Part shown: positions 1-5,656 of the stretch, one piece after another | How the letters are laid out: each line of letters starts with the position of its first letter | Numbering within the stretch: position 1 is the stretch's first letter | Assembly (NCBI GenBank): GCA_945868555.1 | Contig: CAMBMC010000090.1 | Span: 1-8,764, forward strand | DNA from: Chitinophaga pinensis | Lineage (GTDB): Bacteria; Bacteroidota; Bacteroidia; Flavobacteriales_D; Crocinitomicaceae | Direction: 5' to 3' | DNA length: 8,764 nt | Made by a program: the position numbers and the translations under genes | Notes under the pieces: model-generated | Databases searched by the model: none | What the model saw: only the letters and a program-made list of their open reading frames with translations | What the model was told of the DNA's origin: nothing

Positions 1-1
1 C

Positions 2-82
2 ATTAAGGCTTTGGCAAAACATCCATTGACAGATTTGGGCTTGCAACAATTTTTGGCGGATCACGCGAAGGGAAATGGGTAA
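2..82 (+). CDS. Transaldolase / fructose-6-phosphate aldolase-like protein, C-terminal end (partial)
   Basis: An open frame runs in from the left edge and ends at TAA 80-82, giving the last 26 residues of a protein. The segment AKHPLTDLGLQQFLADHAK matches the conserved C-terminal helix of the small transaldolase family (TalC / fructose-6-phosphate aldolase type), where a 'HPLTD-G---FL-DW' pattern is usual just before the stop. Members are cytoplasmic (beta/alpha)8 enzymes of about 215-220 residues that use a Schiff-base lysine to transfer or cleave three-carbon units in the pentose phosphate pathway. The catalytic lysine lies outside the window, so activity and the split between transaldolase and aldolase cannot be judged. 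It lies 84 bases before galM on the same strand, another sugar-metabolism gene, but the repeat between them makes co-transcription uncertain. Confidence 0.8.
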   Translation: MKALAKHPLTDLGLQQFLADHAKGNG

Positions 83-87
83 GTTTT

Positions 88-115
88 AGTTACGAGTTAC
101 GAGTTACGAGTTACG
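88..115 (+). repeat. Four-copy heptanucleotide tandem repeat (AGTTACG)4
   Basis: Four perfect head-to-tail copies of AGTTACG occupy 88-94, 95-101, 102-108 and 109-115, followed directly by an A/T-rich stretch. The array begins five bases after the transaldolase-like stop codon and lies in the spacer before galM. The unit length of seven would shift a reading frame if it were coding, but no gene is read through it. Tracts of this sort are prone to slippage and copy-number change. No function can be assigned. Confidence 0.9.
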
Positions 116-166
116 AATTAAAAATCAACCACGAAATCCACTGATTTTAAACCAATAACTGAATGT

Positions 167-1210
167 TTGCCTTTGGGAAGTGAAATTCAAAAGATTGCTA
201 AGCTAACTAAGAGGTCCTTTGGTCAATTGAAAAATGGCCAAAACATCGATGTGTTCACCCTGCGAAACAGCAGCGGTTTGGAAATCTCCATCACCAATTT
301 TGGTGCGGCTGTTCAATCCATCAAAGTTCCCACAAAAGATGGGCGACTCGTCGATATCGCCTTGGGTTTTGATAGGATCCAAGATTACGAATCAGCTTTC
401 GCGAAGGGCTATTCCCCCTATTTTGGCGCAGTCATTGGACGTGTTGCAGGTCGAATACATCGGGGAAAATTCACCTTGAATGGCAAGACTTATTCCTTGG
501 ATTGCAATCTCGGTAATAATCATCTTCACGGTGGTAAAGGTGGATTTAGTGCTGCCGTTTGGACGCTTGTTTCAAGTTCAGATTCTGAAAACCCATCCAT
601 CACATTGCAATTACTCAGCAAAGGAATTGACTGCAATTATCCTGGAGATGTTACTGCGGAAGTGTGCTACACCCTGCACGAGGACAAGCGCATTTCCATC
701 GTTATGAACGCCACAAGCACCGAAGATACCGTACTCAATTTAACCCAACACAGCTACTTCAATCTGAATGGACATTCTAAAACGCTCGAAAAACATGTCT
801 TGCAAATTGATGCTGAACATATTTTGGATGTTGATTCGGAACTTATTCCAACCGGGGAAAGCGTTTCATTAACAAATCATCCACTCGACTTTATACTTCC
901 GAAAGACTGTCCTTCAGCCATTGATAACAGTTTTATTCTAAAAAAGGATTCTCCGCATCAAGCGACGTTGCACAATAAACTCAACGGACTAAGTTTATCC
1001 GTTCAAACAAATCAAGAAATCCTACATGTGTACATTGGTGGTCAAACCGACATTCCTGGGAAAGATGATCAAATATACCATCAGCGAAGCGGGATTTGCT
1101 TTGAATCACAAGGATATCCAGACGCGCCCAATCATCCGAATTTTCCGAGCATTGAATTGCGAAAGGGAGAAGTTTACCATAGCAAAACAATGTTTACCTT
1201 TCAATCCTAA
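167..1210 (+). CDS. galM: Aldose 1-epimerase (galactose mutarotase)
   Basis: This enzyme interconverts the alpha and beta anomers of glucose, galactose and related aldoses in the cytoplasm. The full-length 347-residue product carries the family landmarks: GRVAGRI at 91-97 (substrate-binding Arg), NNHLHGG at 117-123 with catalytic-type His121, LTQHSYFNLNGH at 192-203 with the second His195, DNSFIL at 253-258 with the sugar-binding Asp, and the general-base Glu313 in CFESQGYPDAPN. The length is normal for the family (about 340-350), with no signal peptide, so a cytoplasmic form is likely. The start is uncertain. The frame is open from 122, contains no ATG before the conserved core, and offers TTG 167 or TTG 173; TTG 167 is used here. 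An ATG at 163 is one base out of frame and stops after six codons. The conserved region begins near residue 17 (RSFGQLKNG), so translation must start upstream of about 215. The following lipoprotein gene begins 38 bases downstream. Confidence 0.93.
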   Translation: MPLGSEIQKIAKLTKRSFGQLKNGQNIDVFTLRNSSGLEISITNFGAAVQSIKVPTKDGRLVDIALGFDRIQDYESAFAKGYSPYFGAVIGRVAGRIHRGKFTLNGKTYSLDCNLGNNHLHGGKGGFSAAVWTLVSSSDSENPSITLQLLSKGIDCNYPGDVTAEVCYTLHEDKRISIVMNATSTEDTVLNLTQHSYFNLNGHSKTLEKHVLQIDAEHILDVDSELIPTGESVSLTNHPLDFILPKDCPSAIDNSFILKKDSPHQATLHNKLNGLSLSVQTNQEILHVYIGGQTDIPGKDDQIYHQRSGICFESQGYPDAPNHPNFPSIELRKGEVYHSKTMFTFQS

Positions 1211-1248
1211 GCTTGATTCATTTTAAATCATACATCATTCTGTTTTCC

Positions 1249-1752
1249 ATGAGAAATTTCCAATTTATGACTATCGCTTCTTTGATGCTTATGGCTATAT
1301 TTTTCGCTGCATGTGAAAATGAAAAACCAGGATCCTCATCCCAAAACAAGAAGATACAAAAAATTGCAATTGAAACTCCAGAGAATAAATCCAAGGAAGA
1401 CAAGATTGAAAGCTTTGACATGTCCAATCCCGCATTCATGATGGGAACAAATATTGGTACAATTTTCAAAACCTACTACAAAGTCGGCGATTTCAATAAA
1501 ATGATCACATACACTGCGTCTTCTACCGTTAAAAATTACGGACGAGAAAAATTAATGAGTCTCTACCGCAACCTTGACCTCGGCTTCGACATGAAATTCA
1601 AAAACATGACGACCGACGGAAATGAAAAGATCTTACATTACGAGGTTATGATCAATGCAACAAAACTGGTAAAACGACTGCACGTTGTCATAGAAAACGA
1701 CACAGCGCGAATTGTGCCACAGCATTTGGAAAATAGCGACATTTTTGAATAA
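1249..1752 (+). CDS. Small lipoprotein of unknown function
   Basis: The 167-residue product starts with a lipoprotein signal: a short charged start (MRNFQF), a hydrophobic stretch at residues 8-20, and a lipobox FAAC with Cys22 as the likely lipidated residue. ATG 1249 is chosen over the in-frame TTG at 1213 because it puts the Arg directly before the hydrophobic stretch; ATG 1267 is also possible. After Cys22 comes a polar linker rich in Ser, Lys and Glu (about 23-55), then a compact domain (about 60-160). The pattern in that domain, a helix with 'TYYKVGDFNKMITYTASSTV', then 'REKLMSLYRNL' and three predicted beta strands ending in 'ARIVPQ', resembles the DUF4878 / NTF2-like lipoproteins common in Bacteroidota; this is inference from pattern only. 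It likely sits in the outer membrane or the periplasmic face. It may be transcribed with galM (38-base gap), though no functional link is evident. Confidence 0.82.
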   Translation: MRNFQFMTIASLMLMAIFFAACENEKPGSSSQNKKIQKIAIETPENKSKEDKIESFDMSNPAFMMGTNIGTIFKTYYKVGDFNKMITYTASSTVKNYGREKLMSLYRNLDLGFDMKFKNMTTDGNEKILHYEVMINATKLVKRLHVVIENDTARIVPQHLENSDIFE

Positions 1753-1830
1753 ATAACTTGAACTAACAAGAACTATTTTCAAAATAAATAATTGTGTTAA
1801 TTTGAAATACATTATTTTAAATAAATATCT

Positions 1831-2055
1831 ATGAAATGTACAAGCTGCGGTCTGAAATTAGACATGAGAAGAAAATCGCAATATGTCTATGCGTCATACC
1901 AACTTCAATCAAAAGGATTTATTGGAAATGTTTTTGGCGCAAAAGATCATTGGGTATTTTGTAGTTCAAGATGCAAAAGAAGTGCTGATCAAGATTGGAT
2001 GTCTGGCCACTTTGAAGAAAAACATGGGAATAAGTCAATTAATTTCGTGCCTTAG
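1831..2055 (+). CDS. Small protein with two Cys pairs, probable zinc-binding
   Basis: I do not recognise the family. The 74-residue product has CTSC at residues 3-6 and CSSRC at 44-48, a CxxC-N37-CxxxC layout that fits a single zinc ribbon or treble-clef site. His40, His60 and His65 lie near the second pair. The middle (17-42) is aromatic and Gly rich (SQYVYASYQ, KGFIGNVFGAKDHWVF) and the C-terminus is charged. There is no signal peptide or membrane segment, so it is probably cytoplasmic. The ATG is preceded by a very A/T-rich 78-base spacer with no Shine-Dalgarno site, which is normal for Bacteroidota. Coding is supported by the paired cysteines and the initial MKC-x-x-C, a common start for small zinc proteins. 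Its TAG stop (2053-2055) overlaps the stop of the convergent GH18 gene. Confidence 0.72.
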   Translation: MKCTSCGLKLDMRRKSQYVYASYQLQSKGFIGNVFGAKDHWVFCSSRCKRSADQDWMSGHFEEKHGNKSINFVP

Positions 2056-4292
2056 TATTTTACGATGCGAATTTTAAAGTTAGGATTTCCTAGCTCAAGA
2101 AAATAAACACCTGGCTTCAAATTTTCCAAACCATTTATTCTTCCATCGTGAATAAAATTGGTCTCAAATACAAGTCGACCAGCTGCATCTATTATTCGGC
2201 ACCACTCAGGTTCAACTCCACTCAGTTCGATAAAGTCATCAAATGGATTCGGAAAAATGAAAATTGGAGCAGTTTGACTTGAATTGTTTTCTAAAAATCC
2301 AACCGTGATTTCTTGAACCAGCGTATCATTTTTACATGCTTGAGATTCAGCGATGAGTGTTACTGAATACACCCCCGAAGTGGTGAATTGATGTCCGGGT
2401 GACTGAACATTCGATAGTGTCCCATCACCAAAATCCCAGGTATAAGAAACCGCATTCGTGCTGCTATTCGCAAATTCAACCAAAGCATTGGGCAAGGTTG
2501 CAAAATAAGTACTTGGGGTGAAGGCTGCTGTTGCGTTTGGCTGAATCACGAAGTTTACATTTTGGGATGTTTCATTGCTCCCGAAAGCATTACTTGCAGT
2601 GTGATTAATTGTACAAACCCCGTTCGTTTGTGGTGTAAACCATGTTTCAGCTGTTGTCGCATTCGAAAAAGTACCTTCGTTAGATGACCATGAAAATGCG
2701 GTCGCATTTATTGAGGTACTTGTCATCAAAACGGAATCTCCTTCACAAATGTTTAGCGAATTAACGGTAAATCCTGCAACTGGAGGTCCTTGTTGACATT
2801 GATAGGTGGCGTTGAATCCTGGCTTCGTGGTGGAAATGTCTGAAGTAAAACGAAAGGTCAAGGCTCCTGAAGATGACACAAAGTTTCCTGGTGAATTCAT
2901 CCCTGTAAATGGACTTCCTATTATTTGCGGAGAAGAAACACTCGGGCCATCATAGATATAGAGGTAATCGTACCCCGTTTCGACTTCAAAACTGGAAAAG
3001 TTCACTGCGATGGATGAGGCTCCCGACGGTGCAAGTGTCCAGGTGTAAGATTCATCATTGTAGTAGTTCTTCTCTGGTCCTCCAAAATCGTGGATGATTC
3101 CTGCACAAGGTTCTACATAACAATCGGTAAGGTAATCTTCAATTGTATTCCACATCGCATCATATCCCCCATCATAACCAAGAGCCCAGATGCCAATGCC
3201 AGCAATTCCACTCCGACGAATGTGAGCCAAGCGTTCGGCAAAAGCAGTTTCCTTGGTGATAAAACATTGCTTGGGAATTCCACCACTAATAAAGCCATAG
3301 TGGTCAGATCGGCAATCGCTTCGATAGGTATGATTGGCCGTAGAATAATTTCCAGATGCATTAGACCGCACGGTTGAATACGTTCTTGCCACCCCTGATG
3401 CCGTTGTCGCCGACGGAATTGACAGCGATGTCGTCGACCATTCACGCCCATAATAGGGCAATCCCATGACCAATTTTTCAGCAGGACAGCCATCGTGGAG
3501 GTAATCTGTAATCGTGCGGGATAGTGTATAGTTGTAGCTTGTGCCGAAATGATACAAAGGGTCTTCAGGTCCTGCCGTTGCACTATTGGTGTAATAGTAA
3601 TCGTAGCCCATCACCACATATTGATCTACCTCCGGCTCCATAATGGAAAAATTAAACACGGAATTCCAATCGACGGCATAGAGTACGGTGCTGACTTCCG
3701 ATCCAGGAATGGCCGAATGCATCTGATTGGCGATATCAACCATGAAATTCGCGAAGTTCAGGGATTGACTCGTTGGAATTCCTTCAAAATCAATATTCAC
3801 CCCGTGTGCTCCGCGAGCAGAAATGAGGTTGATCAGTTGTGTGATTAGGTTTTGCTTTGATGTTGCACTGTTTAAGAACGTTGAATGTCCTGAGAACAAG
3901 GTAACACACAAAGTCACCTTCACACCTTGATCTAAGGCTGTATTTACTGCTGCACTTGTTGACCAACCATGGGTTGAAATGGGATTTCCACTAGCGGGAT
4001 CCACTTCATAACTGAAGAAACACAAATGACTCAATAAATCCCAACGGTAATTGGTATACGCACTGCCCATCCAGTATGGGTGCCAGCCGTAAACGGTGTA
4101 ATCGAGTTCGCAATTCAGTTTGTCTTCAGGTACCGAATGTCGAACAGCATTTTTTTCATAGTCTGCTGCCTCTATTTTTCCAGACGAATTGTAGCGTTCG
4201 AGTTCCTCTTGATGGATGGACTGTGAAAAACCAGGAGTAAATAATGTGAAATGTGCAGCAAGAACTGCCGCGAGTTTGGATTGTGGTTTCAT
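2052..4292 (-). CDS. Secreted GH18 chitinase-like glycosidase with CUB, PKD-like and T9SS sorting domains
   Basis: A 746-residue exported enzyme, probably hydrolysing chitin or another N-acetylglucosamine polymer. Order of parts: signal peptide (about 1-23, ending near GFSQ); GH18 barrel (about 64-390) starting at YGWHPYW; CUB domain (about 396-499, FEVETGYDYLYIYDG at 435-449 carrying the acidic residues typical of calcium-binding CUBs); a diverged PKD-like domain (about 504-583); a second PKD domain (about 585-665) with WDFGDG at 619-624; and a T9SS type A sorting domain (about 677-746) with FPNPFDDF and the ending KIRIVKY. Catalytic features: HGVNIDFE at 163-170 aligns with the family DGxDxDxE, keeping the last Asp168 and proton donor Glu170 but with His and Asn at the first two acidic positions; MGYDYYY at 228-234 and the barrel-closing GIWALGYDGG at 367-376 are intact. 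T9SS export means secretion across the outer membrane and attachment to the surface or release. It lies downstream of the methyltransferase gene with its own likely promoter. A peptidoglycan-directed role of the YaaH type is a less likely alternative. Confidence 0.93.
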   Translation of the reverse strand: MKPQSKLAAVLAAHFTLFTPGFSQSIHQEELERYNSSGKIEAADYEKNAVRHSVPEDKLNCELDYTVYGWHPYWMGSAYTNYRWDLLSHLCFFSYEVDPASGNPISTHGWSTSAAVNTALDQGVKVTLCVTLFSGHSTFLNSATSKQNLITQLINLISARGAHGVNIDFEGIPTSQSLNFANFMVDIANQMHSAIPGSEVSTVLYAVDWNSVFNFSIMEPEVDQYVVMGYDYYYTNSATAGPEDPLYHFGTSYNYTLSRTITDYLHDGCPAEKLVMGLPYYGREWSTTSLSIPSATTASGVARTYSTVRSNASGNYSTANHTYRSDCRSDHYGFISGGIPKQCFITKETAFAERLAHIRRSGIAGIGIWALGYDGGYDAMWNTIEDYLTDCYVEPCAGIIHDFGGPEKNYYNDESYTWTLAPSGASSIAVNFSSFEVETGYDYLYIYDGPSVSSPQIIGSPFTGMNSPGNFVSSSGALTFRFTSDISTTKPGFNATYQCQQGPPVAGFTVNSLNICEGDSVLMTSTSINATAFSWSSNEGTFSNATTAETWFTPQTNGVCTINHTASNAFGSNETSQNVNFVIQPNATAAFTPSTYFATLPNALVEFANSSTNAVSYTWDFGDGTLSNVQSPGHQFTTSGVYSVTLIAESQACKNDTLVQEITVGFLENNSSQTAPIFIFPNPFDDFIELSGVEPEWCRIIDAAGRLVFETNFIHDGRINGLENLKPGVYFLELGNPNFKIRIVKY

Positions 4293-4312
4293 GTATAAAA
4301 AGTTTAACTACT

Positions 4313-4343
4313 CTAAGATAGGGCAGTTAAACGGAACATCCAA
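4313..4343 (-). promoter_or_regulatory. Probable Bacteroidota-type promoter for the GH18 gene
   Basis: Read on the minus strand, TTG (4343-4341) is followed by a 20-base spacer and TATCTTAG (4320-4313). This fits the Bacteroidota housekeeping-sigma pattern of TTG, 17-23 bases, TAnnTTTG, with one mismatch in the second element. The -7-like element ends 20 bases before the GH18 ATG, predicting a leader of about 15 bases. The TTG lies just beyond the stop codon of the upstream methyltransferase gene, so the glycosidase could be expressed on its own. Found by eye, and short elements arise by chance in A/T-rich DNA. Confidence 0.5.
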
Positions 4344-4344
4344 A

Positions 4345-5094
4345 TTAAGATCGATCTTCTTCGAATAAAATTTTGGTGTAGTGTTTCAAAGATCTCAGCA
4401 CTAAAGAAATAGCCAAGGCAATACCGATAATGATTCCTTGACACATTGAAAACCTCACTTCTCCACTTGTAAACCAGGTACGAAGAAAGTCAACAAACAC
4501 AAAGCTGATGATGGTTGCCGTCACCCCCGAATACTCGCGGCGAAGAATCGTTTTCATAGAAAAAGGAATCTCTGTAGGAATGTAGCGCTTGTAACTAGGC
4601 CAGAATGCTGGGACGCTGTTTGACCAATCCACATATGGCTGCCCAAACTTGCGCTCCAAAAATCGTTCTTCAGCAAACATGATGCGCTCGTAATACAACC
4701 AAAAAATCGCAGAAAAAAGCAAGATAAACCAAATATTGAAAGTAAACATGACAATGCCAATCCACATGAAATAATTTCCCAAGTACAATGGGTGTCTTAC
4801 GGTGGAATAGATTCCTTTCGTATTTAATGCTTCAGCGACTTGCTCCTTTGTATTTCTACCGGATGTATTTTTATTGCTTGTCCCGATGGCTATCGCACGA
4901 ATAGCTTGTCCGACAAACGAAAACACGCAACAAGTTATCAACAAGATTAAAGAAAGCTCTTTATTGTCATTTAAGCACTGATAATCAGTGAAGTAAACAG
5001 CCGGAACAGACAATAAAAACAGAAGGATTGGCAATTGTCCGCGGTATTTAAAGAGCGTGTTTCCAGATTTTTCAAATGAGTGAACGAGAGCCAT
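4345..5094 (-). CDS. Integral-membrane methyltransferase, ICMT/PEMT-like family
   Basis: The 249-residue product has several hydrophobic segments (roughly 20-36, 47-70, 107-135 as one or two spans, 190-207, 215-234). Between them is the signature of the isoprenylcysteine carboxyl methyltransferase / phospholipid methyltransferase families: GIYSTVRHPLYLGNY at 94-108 with Arg100-His101-Pro102, and AEERFLERKFGQPYVDW at 141-157 with Glu142-Glu143. In characterised relatives these motifs bind S-adenosylmethionine at the membrane. The substrate is not predictable: bacterial members act on lipids, small isoprenoids or other membrane compounds, and a true prenyl-protein substrate is unlikely here. 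The C-terminal pair of membrane spans after residue 190 extends beyond the minimal catalytic core. The gene is divergent from the START-like gene with only 48 bases between starts, and ends 52 bases before the GH18 start. Its placement near lptF and glycosyltransferases makes an envelope-lipid role plausible, by context alone. Confidence 0.85.
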   Translation of the reverse strand: MALVHSFEKSGNTLFKYRGQLPILLFLLSVPAVYFTDYQCLNDNKELSLILLITCCVFSFVGQAIRAIAIGTSNKNTSGRNTKEQVAEALNTKGIYSTVRHPLYLGNYFMWIGIVMFTFNIWFILLFSAIFWLYYERIMFAEERFLERKFGQPYVDWSNSVPAFWPSYKRYIPTEIPFSMKTILRREYSGVTATIISFVFVDFLRTWFTSGEVRFSMCQGIIIGIALAISLVLRSLKHYTKILFEEDRS

Positions 5095-5142
5095 TGAGAA
5101 GATTTACTTATATTGCGATAACTAACTGCGAAATTAAACAAA
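5095..5142. promoter_or_regulatory. Divergent intergenic region, likely holding two promoters
   Basis: These 48 bases separate the start codons of the minus-strand methyltransferase and the plus-strand START-like gene, so both promoters must lie here or extend into the coding sequences. Candidates are weak: TATATTGC (5109-5116) on the plus strand and TAATTTCG (5136-5129) on the minus strand, each an imperfect match to TAnnTTTG with no well-spaced TTG. The A-rich run right before ATG 5143 is typical of Bacteroidota leaders. No operator or strong inverted repeat is visible. Confidence 0.3.
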
Positions 5143-5544
5143 ATGGCGACTATTGTATCTGAAAAAGTGAAATTCGATTTAGAGTTCCTTTTAAAAACCT
5201 CTCCACGTGTGTTGGATAACATGATTGGGACGCCAAGTGGGCTTTCTGAATGGTTTGCTGATAATGTGAACATTAAGGATGATGAGTACACATTCTTCTG
5301 GGATGGCAGCATGCAAAGTGCACGATTAATTAGCCGCAAGCCCAATGCTGGAATCCGCTTTCAATGGATTGAAGATGAAGAAGAAGGATTAGATACCTAC
5401 TTTGAAATTACCATTACTGTTGATCCAATGACCAAGGCTGTGATCCTTACCGTGACTGATTTCGCAGAAGAAGATGAAGTGGAAGAGTCTCGTCGTTTAT
5501 GGGAAAAACAAATCAGCAATCTTAAACGCGTTATGGGTGCCTAA
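5143..5544 (+). CDS. START-like (AHSA1/SRPBCC-type) domain protein
   Basis: The 133-residue product is a single small domain with the START/Bet v 1-like pattern. It has an initial strand (KVKFDLEFLL, 8-17), a helical segment PSGLSEWFADNV at 31-42 that is typical of the AHSA1/SRPBCC superfamily, a series of beta strands (about 48-107, including YTFFWDG, GIRFQWIED and YFEITITV), and a long C-terminal helix (about 111-131, EEVEESRR-like, then LWEKQISNLKRV). Such folds enclose a hydrophobic pocket, but no ligand or catalytic residue is evident and the Bacteroidota members are mostly uncharacterised. It lacks a signal peptide or membrane segment, so it is cytoplasmic. It lies 112 bases before lptF on the same strand; from memory this pairing recurs in Bacteroidota, which could be tested by gene-neighbourhood comparison. 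A strong -7 element before lptF suggests that the two can be transcribed separately. Confidence 0.82.
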   Translation: MATIVSEKVKFDLEFLLKTSPRVLDNMIGTPSGLSEWFADNVNIKDDEYTFFWDGSMQSARLISRKPNAGIRFQWIEDEEEGLDTYFEITITVDPMTKAVILTVTDFAEEDEVEESRRLWEKQISNLKRVMGA

Positions 5545-5629
5545 TTCCCTGAATAAACTCCTTTTATTGGCTTAACTCAAGTGAAGTCGCTTTGTACCCT
5601 TGCAATAGTGTTCGCTTGATTTCGTTTCT

Positions 5630-5637
5630 TAACTTTG
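5630..5637 (+). promoter_or_regulatory. Promoter -7 element (TAACTTTG) for lptF
   Basis: TAACTTTG is an exact match to the Bacteroidota TAnnTTTG element and is followed by CA, as is common. The -33 TTG partner is not clear: no TTG falls 17-23 bases upstream, the nearest being at 5616-5618 (too close) and 5600-5602 (too far). Transcription would begin near 5642, only about 15 bases before the lptF start, giving a near-leaderless mRNA. The preceding 5545-5629 holds no gene and no convincing terminator for the START-like gene. Confidence 0.6.
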
Positions 5638-5656
5638 CACGATATATTTCATTCGT

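Noticed and set aside
1214..1230. Inverted repeat TGATT...AATCA after galM
   Set aside because: A five-base A/T-rich stem with no following T-run is too weak to call a terminator.
1797..1804. TTAATTTG as a -7 element before the zinc protein
   Set aside because: It mismatches the conserved A of TAnnTTTG and has no TTG at suitable spacing, in a spacer so A/T-rich that chance matches are expected.
3113..3583. 156-residue minus-strand frame inside the GH18 gene
   Set aside because: It is an alternative frame of the GH18 domain, with composition unlike a folded protein and no recognisable motif.
4971..5345. 124-residue minus-strand frame across the divergent promoter region
   Set aside because: It lies antisense to the START-like gene and overlaps the methyltransferase gene in another frame; both of those have clear family features.
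5555..5572. AATAAA...TTTATT inverted repeat after the START-like gene
   Set aside because: The stem is only six A/T pairs and is not followed by a T-tract, so it gives no real support for a terminator.
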